Below, piece by piece: positions 10,658 through 21,090 of a DNA stretch of 64,000 nucleotides. The translations under genes and the position numbers were made by a program. Each line of letters opens with the position of its first letter. The first letter of the stretch is position 1. The notes beneath the pieces are model-generated. The model saw only the letters and a list, made by a program, of their open reading frames with translations. It was not told the origin of the DNA and made no database searches. The stretch is from Deinococcus metallilatus (GTDB taxonomy: Bacteria > Deinococcota > Deinococci > Deinococcales > Deinococcaceae), in assembly GCF_004758605.1 (NCBI RefSeq), contig NZ_CP038511.1:186001-250000 (forward strand), read 5' to 3'.

Positions 10658-11083
10658 CTACGGCTGGCCGCTGATGGTGATGAGGGTGGTCTTGGTCTCC
10701 CCCTCCTGCACGGCGTGGTACTGGAGCAGCTCCCCGCCCCGGTCCAGAAACGCCGTGTAGTTGCCGGGGAGAACGTCGTCCGTCCGTTGCCCATACCCCG
10801 CGCGCTTGAAGGGATCGAGGAGGACCTTCGGCTGCCACCCGGGCAGGCGGTACATCTCCACCCGGGCCTCCCCCCGGTGAACCTCCGCCCGGTAGCCCCG
10901 GCTGTACGTCGGGCATTCGGGCGTCAGGCCGGACGGGAGGGGAGCCAGCCCATTCCAGAGGGTCCCGGGCCGCTCGATGCAGAACAGGTCCCCCTGCCAG
11001 CGGCGCTCCTGGGTCAGCCACCACCCGCCCACACCCGCCAGCCCCAGCAGCGCCACGGCCAGCAGGACGAAGATCGGCTTCAC
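10658..11083 (-). CDS. Membrane-anchored hypothetical protein
   Basis: A 141-residue protein with one N-terminal hydrophobic span (residues 3-21, ending AGVGGWWLT) and a soluble extracytoplasmic part with two Cys (FCIERPG and PECPTYS), which may form a disulfide. The GTG start overlaps the stop of the CadC-like regulator gene (GTGA), so it is coupled to it. I do not recognise the family. Placement after a metal sensor suggests a part in Zn/Cd response, but this is only context. Confidence 0.6.
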   Translation of the reverse strand: MKPIFVLLAVALLGLAGVGGWWLTQERRWQGDLFCIERPGTLWNGLAPLPSGLTPECPTYSRGYRAEVHRGEARVEMYRLPGWQPKVLLDPFKRAGYGQRTDDVLPGNYTAFLDRGGELLQYHAVQEGETKTTLITISGQP

Positions 11084-11442
11084 TCGCGCACGTGGTCCAC
11101 CGCGCCGCCGATTAGGGAGGTGATGTGCTGGTCGAGCAGCCGGTAGTAGGCGATGCGTCCCTCCTTGCGGAAGGCCACCAGGCGGTGGGCCCGCAGGAGT
11201 CGGAGCTGGTGGCTGACGGCGCTCTCGCTGATGCCGACCACGGCGGCGAGGTCGCATACGCACAGCTCCTCGGCGTTCAGGGCGCTGAGGATGCGGAAGC
11301 GGGTGGGGTCGGCAATCATTTTGAGCAGGCTGGTGGCGTCCTCAACACAGCTCGCGTCTGGCTGGACGGCCCTCACCCGGGCGACCGCCTCAGGATGGAC
11401 GCAGGCCACCTCGCACACGTCGTCTTGAGAAGCGGTTCTCAT
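11080..11442 (-). CDS. CadC/SmtB-type ArsR-family metal sensor
   Basis: A 120-residue winged-helix repressor. It has the N-terminal DVCEVACVHP segment (Cys pair 4 apart) plus the alpha-3 site E-L-C-V-C-D-L, the combination used by CadC for Cd/Pb/Zn, and a recognition helix ISESAVSHQLRLLRAHRLV. The ATG at 11442 is preceded by TATGGT exactly 6 nt upstream, so the transcript is likely leaderless; an in-frame ATG at 11538 is upstream of this promoter and rejected. It is the likely regulator of the CDF and ZntA-type genes next to it, through the palindrome at 14880-14903. Confidence 0.85.
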   Translation of the reverse strand: MRTASQDDVCEVACVHPEAVARVRAVQPDASCVEDATSLLKMIADPTRFRILSALNAEELCVCDLAAVVGISESAVSHQLRLLRAHRLVAFRKEGRIAYYRLLDQHITSLIGGAVDHVRE

Positions 11443-11515
11443 GTCTCGACCATAGCGCAGGGAGGAGGGAAACACCGTCACCCCACCACCTCCCGCACGT
11501 TCCCAGGAGGCCGAT

Positions 11516-12406
11516 TCATGGGTGCAGGTGTCCTTCATGCCCGGCGTGGGCGCCTGGGGGCTCGATCTGGACGGTGCTGTGCTCGATGCCGTGCCGCTCG
11601 GCGACCTCGTGGACCCGGGAGAGCAGATCGGCGGCGGGCGCGGGCGCCACCAGATGCGCCGTGAGGTTGTGCTCGCCGCTGGTCACGCTCCAGACGTGCA
11701 GGTCGTGGACTTCCCGCACCCCGGGCAACGCCGCCAGGTCGGATCGCAACTGATCGAGGTCCAGGCCCTCGGGCACGCCCTCCAGCAGCACGTTCACGCT
11801 GGCCCTGAGCAGGGTCCAGGTGCGGGGCAGGACCCACAGGCCGATGAGGGCCCCCAGCACCGGGTCGATCCAGGTGAGGCCGGTGAAGCGGATCAGCAGC
11901 GCCCCGACGATCACGGCCACCGAGCCCAGCAGGTCGCCTATGACCTCCAGGTAGGCGGACTTCACGTTGAGGCTGTCCTGGCTGCCGCCGACCAGGATGC
12001 GGGCGCTGATGACGTTCACCAGGAGCCCCAGCACCGCGACGACGAGCATGGAGGTGGTCTGGACCTCGACCGGCTCGCGCAGGCGGCGGTAAGCCTCGAA
12101 CAGGATGTACAGCCCGATGGCGAAGAGCGCCCCGGCGTTCACGGCCGCCGCCAGAATCTCCGCCCGGCGGTAGCCGAAGGTGCGTCTCCGGTCGGCCGCC
12201 CGCTGCCCGAGGCGGATGGCGAACAGGGACAGGACCAGGGCCATCACGTCGGTGAGCATGTGCCCGGCGTCGGAGAGCAGGGCCAGGCTGCCTGAGAGGA
12301 AGCCGTAGATGACCTCCACGACCAGGAAGCTGCCGGTCAGGGCCAGGGCGAGGGTGAGCTGGCGGGCGCTCGCGTTCGCCCCATGGCTGTGCCCGTGCTC
12401 ACTCAC
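11516..12406 (-). CDS. CDF-family Zn/Cd efflux transporter
   Basis: A 296-residue cation diffusion facilitator. It has six spans, the zinc site in spans 2 and 5 (HMLTD near residue 49 and VIGD near 155), a His-rich N-terminus (HGHSHG) and a cytosolic C-terminal domain with DLHVWSVTSGEHNLTAHL. The gene sits 3' of the glutaredoxin-like gene with an 8-nt overlap. It exports Zn or Cd in exchange for protons. The family also includes CzcD and ZitB; which metal dominates is not clear from the sequence. Confidence 0.9.
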   Translation of the reverse strand: MSEHGHSHGANASARQLTLALALTGSFLVVEVIYGFLSGSLALLSDAGHMLTDVMALVLSLFAIRLGQRAADRRRTFGYRRAEILAAAVNAGALFAIGLYILFEAYRRLREPVEVQTTSMLVVAVLGLLVNVISARILVGGSQDSLNVKSAYLEVIGDLLGSVAVIVGALLIRFTGLTWIDPVLGALIGLWVLPRTWTLLRASVNVLLEGVPEGLDLDQLRSDLAALPGVREVHDLHVWSVTSGEHNLTAHLVAPAPAADLLSRVHEVAERHGIEHSTVQIEPPGAHAGHEGHLHP

Positions 12407-12650
12407 GGGAACCCTGCAAGGCCGTCAGAATCCGGGGGCGCTGGTCGTCGAAGGGGCCGTAAAAGGCCTGCTCGCCGATCAACGTGACGGGGGCGATGCG
12501 GACGTTTGCCTTGGCCTGCATTTCCGCCACGGCTTCCGGGTCCCCCCGCACGTTCTTCTCGGTGAAGGCAGCGCCATGGTGGGTCAGCAGCCGCTTGACA
12601 GCATGACAGTCCGCGCAGTTCGGGACGGTGTAGAGCGTGATCTCGGGCAT
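12399..12650 (-). CDS. Glutaredoxin-like small protein
   Basis: An 83-residue thioredoxin-fold protein of the NrdH/glutaredoxin type with the active-site C-x-x-C at residues 12-15 (NCADCHAVK), the cis-Pro segment APVTLIG and a C-terminal G-x-F-D helix. It lies between the ZntA-like ATPase (3 nt downstream of its stop) and the CDF gene, which is a usual neighbourhood for redox partners that protect thiols under Cd stress. It is probably co-transcribed with both. Confidence 0.85.
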   Translation of the reverse strand: MPEITLYTVPNCADCHAVKRLLTHHGAAFTEKNVRGDPEAVAEMQAKANVRIAPVTLIGEQAFYGPFDDQRPRILTALQGSRE

Positions 12651-12653
12651 GGC

Positions 12654-14870
<2,217 letters not shown>

Positions 14871-14876
14871 GCCCCC

Positions 14877-14903
14877 ACTATACCTGAGCGTCTGCTCAGG
14901 TAT
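14877..14903 (-). promoter_or_regulatory. zntA promoter with 24-bp palindromic operator
   Basis: Perfect 10-bp arms ATACCTGAGC and GCTCAGGTAT with a 4-nt centre (14880-14903). The -10 TATAGT overlaps the arm nearest the gene, and the ATG follows 6 nt later. The spacing of the TGA...TCA half-sites resembles SmtB/CadC-type operators, so the CadC-like protein at 11080-11442 is the likely ligand. Confidence 0.7.
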
Positions 14904-14998
14904 CGAGATAAAACGTGGAGCCTCCTCCATCGGGTGAAGGTCGCGCCTGCCGGGTTGGCCGGGAGGAGGGTGCCGCCCAGGGAGGTCAGACCACGACG

Positions 14999-15466
14999 AT
15001 GGGAGCACGGATTCAGGAGCACATGCCGATGATTTGCGCGGACGGGCACCCGCATGAGGAGGTGGACCGGGTGGACGGCGAGTACCTCAAGCTGACCAAG
15101 GATGACTCGGGGACGCACCATTGGCTCCCACTGAGCGCGGTGGATCATGTGGACGAGCATGTGCACCTGAACCACGAGCAGGTGCATCAGCAGTGGCTAA
15201 GCGAGGACCCCATCCCGAACACCGGCAGTGAGCCAGCCGTGACGGGAGGGGGCAACTCCAGGGTTGCTCGTCTCCCTTTCCCCCGCCGCGCCCATGGAGG
15301 TCACGCCTCACAAGGCCCTGCCCGGTGGGCGCGAGGTCAAAACCGCACGCCGATCCGCCGGGCACTCTCCCACAGCGCCTCCCGGGTGAAAGGCCCGGTG
15401 TGCTTTTCCCGAACCACTCCGCCAGCATCAATGAAGTACGTCTCGGGAATTCCGGCGACCCCATAG
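14999..15466 (+). CDS. DUF2171 protein with read-through tail
   Basis: The first 80 residues (start GARIQEHMPMICADG, then VDRVDGEYLKLTKDDSGTHHWLP, then HVDEHVHLN) match DUF2171, a small beta-barrel stress protein common in Deinococcus. Family members usually end about here. In this copy the frame stays open for about 75 more codons of arginine-rich sequence that runs antisense into the end of the thiol-disulfide gene. A TGA lies one frame over at about 15226. I infer that the normal stop was lost by a 1-nt change. The start is an ATG after GGGAGGTCAG. The gene faces away from zntA. Confidence 0.7.
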   Translation: MGARIQEHMPMICADGHPHEEVDRVDGEYLKLTKDDSGTHHWLPLSAVDHVDEHVHLNHEQVHQQWLSEDPIPNTGSEPAVTGGGNSRVARLPFPRRAHGGHASQGPARWARGQNRTPIRRALSHSASRVKGPVCFSRTTPPASMKYVSGIPATP

Positions 15467-15894
15467 TCGATCGCCGCGCGCGACTGACGGTCAACCACGC
15501 TGGGATACGGCACCGCGAACTCCCGCACGAAGCCCTGAGCAGCGTCGGGCTGGTCCTGAAAGGTCACCCCGACCAGGGTGAGGTTGCGCGCTGCCCGCGC
15601 GAATTCGCCCAGCAGGGGCGCCTCCTCCCGGCAGGGAATACACCAGGAGGCCCAGAAGTTCACGATCACCGGGCCGCCGAGGTGGTCGCGCAGCCGGAAG
15701 GTCTGGCCGTCCAGCGTGGTCAGTGTGAAGTCCGGGGCCGATTTCCCGATCAGAGGGGACGGGGGCGCGCCGCTGGGGCGCAGCAGGGCCGCCGCCAGCA
15801 CCGCCACCAGCAGGGCCGCGAGCACCGGCGGCAGCCAGCGCCCCAGCGGCCGCGCGGGCGGCCGGGACTCAGTCGGGGAGACGCTCTGGCGCAC
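15337..15894 (-). CDS. TlpA/ResA-type thiol-disulfide oxidoreductase
   Basis: A 185-residue membrane-anchored thioredoxin-fold protein. It has one N-terminal span (about residues 20-40), then [11 protein letters not shown], the active site WCIPC, and the cis-Pro segment GIPETYFI. This is the pattern of CcmG/ResA/TlpA, which reduce apocytochrome or copper-protein cysteines outside the membrane. Its start overlaps the end of the DUF3105 gene by 26 bp. It shares the direct-repeat promoter at 16430-16461 and probably works with the CcdA-like protein encoded nearby (17446-18301). Confidence 0.88.
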   Translation of the reverse strand: MRQSVSPTESRPPARPLGRWLPPVLAALLVAVLAAALLRPSGAPPSPLIGKSAPDFTLTTLDGQTFRLRDHLGGPVIVNFWASWCIPCREEAPLLGEFARAARNLTLVGVTFQDQPDAAQGFVREFAVPYPSVVDRQSRAAIDYGVAGIPETYFIDAGGVVREKHTGPFTREALWESARRIGVRF

Positions 15895-16423
15895 GGTTCT
15901 TGTACCGTTCGATGAAGTCCACGATCCTGGCCTCGTCCAGCGTGTCGAGGGTGTACAGCCGCCGCCAGGCGGTCAGGGCCAGCGGGACCTTCAACCGTGC
16001 GTTCGGGGCGACGACCGTCTTGTTCGGATAGCGCTTCTGAATCGCCTCCAGTACCCCAATGTCCCCCTTCAGCAGCGACGGATGGTACTGGATCACGATA
16101 CCGCCGTGCTCCAGGTTGTGCACGAGGGCCTCGGGCGCAACCTCGTACACGAAGGTGCCCCAGGGCTGCGGCTGCTCGACATGCCAGCCGCTCGTCGCCG
16201 GGAAGGAGTTGTAGGCCGGGTGCTCGGCCCCCGCGGCGATGTGCTCCTGGCCCTGGTTGGGAAACGTCTGCCCCAGCTCCCCCGGGGCGCCGCCGGAACG
16301 GGCCCACCAGGCACCCCCCACCAGCAGCAGGGCGAACCCCCCCGCCAGCACGGCGGGCCAGGGGCGGCCCCCCGGCCGTGCCGGGGAGACCTTCCCACCG
16401 GACATCCTGTTCGTGTTGGTCAT
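15869..16423 (-). CDS. DUF3105 membrane-anchored protein
   Basis: A 184-residue protein with one N-terminal span (residues about 22-42) and the DUF3105 core outside: [23 protein letters not shown], then [15 protein letters not shown]. The conserved His/Tyr/Glu residues could form a metal site, but the family is not biochemically described. The ATG lies 6 nt after a TAGCCT -10, so the mRNA is likely leaderless. First gene of a two-gene unit with the thiol-disulfide oxidoreductase. A second DUF3105 gene is at 61693-62226, also behind a direct-repeat box. Confidence 0.85.
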   Translation of the reverse strand: MTNTNRMSGGKVSPARPGGRPWPAVLAGGFALLLVGGAWWARSGGAPGELGQTFPNQGQEHIAAGAEHPAYNSFPATSGWHVEQPQPWGTFVYEVAPEALVHNLEHGGIVIQYHPSLLKGDIGVLEAIQKRYPNKTVVAPNARLKVPLALTAWRRLYTLDTLDEARIVDFIERYKNRAPERLPD

Positions 16424-16429
16424 AGCTCC

Positions 16430-16461
16430 AGGCTACGCGGCCCATGTTCAACTTCTGTAAA
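16430..16461 (-). promoter_or_regulatory. Direct-repeat box A with -10
   Basis: TTTACA (16461-16456), TGAACA (16450-16445), period 11, then 9 nt and TAGCCT (16435-16430). ATG of the DUF3105 gene follows after 6 nt. Confidence 0.75.
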
Positions 16462-16590
16462 AGGCGGAGCGTGGCTCTGGCTATGGGCGCGTCGGACGCG
16501 GCGCTGGATCAAAGCTGAACAGGAGTGTGCGACCAAGGCGGCCGGGGAAAGCCTCTCCCCTGGCCTTTGGTGGAGGATCACCCGTGGCCC

Positions 16591-17010
16591 ATGCCGACCG
16601 TGTTTAGCCGCTATACGACCGGGTCGCCGCCCAATGCTGTTGCGGTCGCGCCTCCTCGCGGGGGCGTGCCGCGACGTGCTGGACCTCGGGGTGGGCACGG
16701 GTGCGACGTTCACGCATGGGCCCCGACCTCAGCGGTGGGACGCTCCGCAAAGCGCGCCCCAAGGCCCTGCCGTTCCCGACTCGGCGCGGCTCTTCGCGGA
16801 GCTGCGGCCGGGCGGACGGCTGCTGGCGCTTGTCCGCCCCCTCACCCCCGGCTGGGCCGGGCGGCCGACCTGATGTCTTCGATCACGTGGTCGGCTGGCA
16901 TCCGAACCGGCGCACTCCCGAGCGGCTGCGCGCGGCTGGCTTCCCGGTGGAGGTGCGGGAACGCCGCCTGCTCGGCCTCCTCGTGACGCCCGCCGCGCTT
17001 CCCGTCCCGG
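16591..17010 (+). pseudogene. Decayed SAM-dependent methyltransferase
   Basis: Pieces of a class I (UbiE-like) methyltransferase lie in order but alternate between two frames: motif [14 protein letters not shown], then [12 protein letters not shown] and ALPFP in the next frame, then [17 protein letters not shown] back in the first, then NRRTPERLRAAGFPVEVRERRLLGLL. Intervening segments, including the motif after the Asp of motif II, are shortened. At least three frameshifts and a deletion are needed to join them. No functional product is expected. Confidence 0.65.
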
Positions 17011-17445
17011 CGGGCCGCGGACCCCTGCGCCGGGCGCTCATCCGCGCGCTCCTGTTCGTCTCCGGGACGGCCTTCGTTCTCACTAGCGCCCGCGAGATGG
17101 TGCAGATGCCGCCCTTTCGCAGCGGGGCCTGGTCCCCGCCGCCGGGGTCCCGTGCGCCGCCCTCGCGCTGAACCACCGGGACGCCGGGTGAGGGGGTGGC
17201 ACGCGCCCTGAAGTGGTGGGCGTACAGCGGCCAGATGCCACTCGTGCCTGACCTGGGCGTGGGCGTCGCCACTCGCGGTGTTGACCCTCGCCACCTTCGA
17301 ACCCGGGCGGCACGCCGGTCGGTGCCCTCCCTGGCCGGACACCTGGGCGGTGGTTCCTGGCCCCCAACGTGAGGCACGCCGGGACGCACCCGGCCAAGGA
17401 CCTGGGAGAACAGGCCAGCTGTGCCCCGGCGTGACCTGCTCGCGG
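17011..17445. other. Intergenic, nothing supported
   Basis: 435 bp between the methyltransferase relic and the end of the CcdA-like gene. No frame shows a recognisable domain, and no promoter or terminator pattern stands out. Confidence 0.4.
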
Positions 17446-18301
17446 TCAGAGCAGCCAATAGACAAAGCTGTCGTACAGCCCGGCCAGGACGAACACGGCC
17501 CCGGCCACCGGCGTGGCGTGCCGGTGGCCGCGCTGGAGAGCACCGACGTACGGTGGCCGCCCGCTGGCCGTCGCCCGGGGCAGGAATGCGACCAGGACGA
17601 GCAGGGGAAGCGTCATCCCCAGCGCGAACGCGGCCGGGTACAGCGCGCCCAGCGGCGCGGTGAGCGCCAGCGGGAGGGTCAGGCCGAAGTAGAGCAGGAA
17701 GAGCGTCGGGCAGAACGCCAGGCTGAAGGCCAGACCCAGGAGGAACGCGCCCAGCGTGCCGCGCCCCCCCGGGCGCGTTCCTCCAGCCGCCCCGCGAGGC
17801 GCGTCCCGAGGGTGACGCGGGGGCGCAGCACGCCGACCATCGCCAGGCCCACCAGGACCATCAGCGGGCCCAGCACCCGCCGAACGCCGGTGAAGAAGTT
17901 CCCGGGGGCCGCCAGGGTGCCGCCGAAGGCGGAGACGGCCACGGCGCCCAGCGCGAGGTACACCAGCACGCGCGCCCCCATGAAGGCCAGGCTGCGCGGC
18001 CAGGCCCCCCCGCGTGGCCGTCCCGCGCGACGTAGGCGAGGGTCGCCGCGCCGGTCGAGAGCTGGCAGGGCGCGGTGGCGGCCAGCAGCCCCAGCAGGAA
18101 CGGCGTGAGCAGCGAGGCGCCTGCCTGGAGGCGCAGGGCGGTGACGGGACCCGCCAGGGCGGCGTTCAGGGTGCCGCTGCGGCGATACAGGTCGAGGGCG
18201 GCCTCCCGCAGGACCGGGGAGATGGTCGGCCACGCGAGGAAGAGCGCGGCGACGAGGGTGCCCGCCGCGGCGAGCCACCAGCGCGACCTCACTGGCTCCA
18301 A
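17446..18301 (-). pseudogene. CcdA/DsbD-like transmembrane protein, two frameshifts
   Basis: The N-terminal third reads MEPVRSRWWL... to LLAATAPCQLSTGAATLAYVARD; the middle (MGARVLVYLALGAVAVSAFGG...) is in a second frame; the last third (GAFLLGLAFSLAFCPTLFLLYFG... to YDSFVYWLL) is in a third. The breaks fall at two runs of seven G (18005-18011 and 17764-17770 on the plus strand as C). One extra G in each run restores a single frame of about 285 residues. It has the paired Cys of CcdA (APCQLS and FCP), which move electrons across the membrane to ResA-type partners. Either a real pseudogene, phase-variable, or a homopolymer sequencing error. Confidence 0.75.
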
Positions 18302-19149
18302 GTCTTCCCCCCGTCCACCGAGCGGTACAGGAGGCCGCTCTCACCCGCGGCGTACAGCCTCGTCTCGTCCCGCGGGTCGGCGGTGACCAGCAGGGCGCCC
18401 TCGGGCAGCCCCAGGTTCATCCAGCTCGCGCCCCGGTCCTCCGAGCGGGCCACGCCAGCCGGACCGGCGAGGTACACATTGCCGCTCACCGGGTGAACGT
18501 CCAGGCCCAAACCCGCCGCCTGCGGCGCGTCCCCGGCCCGTTGCCAGGTCGTGCCGTCGTCCGAGACGATCAGCCCCTCACCCATGCTCAGGGCATAGAG
18601 CCGCGGGGTCTCCCCCGGACCTGCCGCGAGCGCCATCACGCCCGCCGTCTCCGGGGACACGAAGCGCCAGTCCTGCCCGTTCTCCGTGCGGTAGAGGCCC
18701 CTTCCGGCGATGTTCGCGTACCACACGCCGGGTCGACCCGGCAGGGCCACGAAGCCGTGAATGTCCGTGCCCGGGAGGGTTCCGAACCCCGCGTCCTGCC
18801 AGGTCGTCCCGCCGTCCCGGCTGACCTTCAGCACGTCATGCCCGGCCATGACCAGGGTGCCGCCCGCCGCCGGGGCGAGCGCCATGGCGTCTCCGGCACC
18901 GTCGGCGGCGCCCCAGGTCCGGCCCCCGTCCGTGCTGACCGAGACGCCCGCATGCTGCCCGTACAGCAGGCGGCCATCCGGGAGGACCCGCAGGGCGTGG
19001 AAGTCGCCGCTCAGCCGCCCTGCGGCCCGAACCCCAGCACCCTGCGTCTGCCACCACAGCGCGCCGCCCAGCCCGGCCGCGACCAGCAGGGCCAGGGGCA
19101 ACGCCGCGCGGCGCCCGGTGCGGGGGGCGTGACGGGTGTTCGCCGTCAT
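18289..19149 (-). CDS. BNR/sortilin-like repeat protein (first copy)
   Basis: A 286-residue exported protein: one N-terminal span (residues 14-33), then a beta-propeller of Asp-box repeats (VSTDGGRTW near 75, VSRDGGTTW near 110, VSDDGTTWQ near 195, RSEDRGASW and RSVDGGKTW near the end). It is the F510_1955-like type often linked to copper and thiol export clusters. Its stop overlaps the CcdA-like gene. A close paralogue lies at 46270-47139. The promoter box is 110 nt upstream. The biochemical role is unknown; the Asp boxes suggest a protein-binding or scaffold role outside the membrane. Confidence 0.8.
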   Translation of the reverse strand: MTANTRHAPRTGRRAALPLALLVAAGLGGALWWQTQGAGVRAAGRLSGDFHALRVLPDGRLLYGQHAGVSVSTDGGRTWGAADGAGDAMALAPAAGGTLVMAGHDVLKVSRDGGTTWQDAGFGTLPGTDIHGFVALPGRPGVWYANIAGRGLYRTENGQDWRFVSPETAGVMALAAGPGETPRLYALSMGEGLIVSDDGTTWQRAGDAPQAAGLGLDVHPVSGNVYLAGPAGVARSEDRGASWMNLGLPEGALLVTADPRDETRLYAAGESGLLYRSVDGGKTWSQ

Positions 19150-19259
19150 GTCACGCCGTCCCGGCCATCCCCCGAGCAGGCGCGGGGGGAACGGAAAACA
19201 CCGCCGGGCACAGGGCGACTCTCCAGTTCGGGCACATTCCCAGACATTGCACGGACCTC

Positions 19260-19291
19260 ACCCTACAGAAGCTCTGTTCAACTTCGGTAAA
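19260..19291 (-). promoter_or_regulatory. Direct-repeat box B with -10
   Basis: TTTACC (19291-19286), TGAACA (19280-19275), period 11, then 9 nt and TAGGGT (19265-19260). Drives the BNR-ccdA unit with a leader of about 100 nt. Confidence 0.7.
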
Positions 19292-19339
19292 GCCCGGGAA
19301 AAAGCCGGAGGACGGGGCCCCGCCCCTGCTGGTTCCGGT

Positions 19340-20710
19340 TCAGCGGTCCGCCCTCCCGGGCGGCTCTGCGGACTCCACCCGGATCAGCGGCGTCTTGCCC
19401 AGCGCGGTCCGGGAAAGTTGCTCCACCACCTCCACGCGTACGTCCGGGGAGATCACCCCCCGCCTCTCCAGGGCGGCGGCCACGTTCGCCTCGACGCTCC
19501 CCGGGGTCAAGGTGGCCCCGGGGCCGGTGACCCGCACCCGAACGGCCGATCCGGTGAGCACGACCTGCCACTGGCTGACCGGCACGGCATCCATCAGATC
19601 GTGGAAGACATTGGGGTGGACCGTCACGACGGTCCCCCTGGCGCCGGGCAAGCGCAGGACCTCTTCCGCCCGGCCCTCGATGGCCGTGAGGCGCCGGTAC
19701 GGCATGCCGCAGGCACACCTGCCCGTGTCGAGGCGGACCCGGTCTGTCAGTTCATACCGGATCAGGGGCAACGTGCGGCTGAACAGCACTGAGACGAGCA
19801 GCCGCTCGCCCGTCTCGCCCGGGGGCACGGGCCGGTGGTGCGCATCGACCACCTCGATCACGAGGAGATCCTCGTACAGGTGGAGCCCGTCGTGATGCGC
19901 GCACTCCCCGGCGATCCCGGCCGTCTCGGTCGCGCCGTACTCGTTGAAGGGGCGCTTGCCCCACGCGCTGGTGATGCGGCGCCGCGCCTCACCGGTTAGC
20001 ACCTCCGACGCCGTGAGGACGGCCCTGGGGCGGATGTGCAATTCACCCGACAGTTGGGCCCCGGCGAGCTGGTGGGCGGTCCCGGCATAGGCCACCAGCC
20101 CCTCGGGCTGCCAGGCATTCAGCGCCGCGACGAGTTCGGGCAGGGGCTGGTCTGCGTCAAGGCGCAGGGTGGGGACCAGGGGACTTTGAACGCTCGCGCC
20201 CACGCTGGCGGACTGGTGCCAGGGGTGGGTGGTGCTGACCACCGCGAGGCGGGGATGATGCGTGAGATCCGCCCGGATGCCGCTCCAGGCGTACATCCGG
20301 GCATAGGAGGCGAGCACCCAGGACCACTCCTCCCGGTTGAACAGGAACAGTCCGGGGTGCCCGGTGCTGCCCGCCGTCGCATTCACCTGGTACCGCCCCA
20401 GGAACGGCTTCCCGCCGCCTGGGGCAGCCAGGTGGGCGCGGACGTCTTCCAGGTGCACGGCGCGGTCGGTGACCAGCTCGTCGTACCGGCTCATCAGCTC
20501 GCTCTTGGTGAGAACCGGCAATTCATGCAGCGGCCGGTCTTCGAGCCCCTGGTGGAAGCGCCGGTAGAACGGCGAACGGGCGAGCGCGAAACGCCGCAGC
20601 GTGGCGAGCGCCCGCTCCTGATGGCGTTCCAGTTGCTGGCGGCTCCAGGCGTCATGGGTTCGCAGGGTTCGCCGCTTGAGCAGCACCTCTGCCAGCAGCC
20701 GGGCATTCAT
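19340..20710 (-). CDS. PaaK-like phenylacetate-CoA ligase family enzyme
   Basis: A 456-residue adenylate-forming enzyme of the PaaK/CapK family. Motifs: the Thr/Ser-Gly P-loop as NATAGSTGHPG, the EYGATE motif of the adenylation core, LIRYELTDRV in the hinge region, and a C-terminal AMP-binding_C subdomain ending SRTALGKTPLIRVE. Start chosen at the first Met of a PaaK-like N-terminus (MNARLLAEVLLKRR); upstream in-frame codons read into a low-complexity stretch. The substrate is unknown. It is divergent from the YVTN propeller gene, with a direct-repeat box on the other strand between them. Confidence 0.8.
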   Translation of the reverse strand: MNARLLAEVLLKRRTLRTHDAWSRQQLERHQERALATLRRFALARSPFYRRFHQGLEDRPLHELPVLTKSELMSRYDELVTDRAVHLEDVRAHLAAPGGGKPFLGRYQVNATAGSTGHPGLFLFNREEWSWVLASYARMYAWSGIRADLTHHPRLAVVSTTHPWHQSASVGASVQSPLVPTLRLDADQPLPELVAALNAWQPEGLVAYAGTAHQLAGAQLSGELHIRPRAVLTASEVLTGEARRRITSAWGKRPFNEYGATETAGIAGECAHHDGLHLYEDLLVIEVVDAHHRPVPPGETGERLLVSVLFSRTLPLIRYELTDRVRLDTGRCACGMPYRRLTAIEGRAEEVLRLPGARGTVVTVHPNVFHDLMDAVPVSQWQVVLTGSAVRVRVTGPGATLTPGSVEANVAAALERRGVISPDVRVEVVEQLSRTALGKTPLIRVESAEPPGRADR

Positions 20711-20978
20711 CCCGTCGCCCCGCGCCGCCGGGTCTGCTGCAGGTGCCTCCCACGCCTCTGCCGGCCGCGTCTCCTCATCTGGTGCACCTCCCGCCCCAGC
20801 TTGGTGTTCCTGGGTTACCGGGCCGTTACCGCGGGTTCCGGGCCGGACGGGCAGAGGTGCCAACCACCCGTGGAAGCGCCGGGACCGGCGAACCCGCTGC
20901 CCGTTGGCGCGGGCACGCGTGGTCAGTTTCCGCCCCGACCGCGATGGAAGGAAAGCCCAGGACACCACCATGTGCCGC

Positions 20979-21010
20979 TTTGCACAAGCTTTACATGTCC
21001 GCCCTAGCAT
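20979..21010 (+). promoter_or_regulatory. Direct-repeat box C with -10
   Basis: TTTGCA (20979-20984), TTTACA (20990-20995), period 11, then 9 nt and TAGCAT (21005-21010). The leader to the ATG at 21091 is about 74 nt with a GGAGG site. Confidence 0.7.
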
Positions 21011-21090
21011 GACCTCGGGCCAAGCACGGCACGGCCAGTCCGCAGTGTCTGGATGGCTTCCAGGCCGCGCCCGGCCACCCGGAGGATGCA

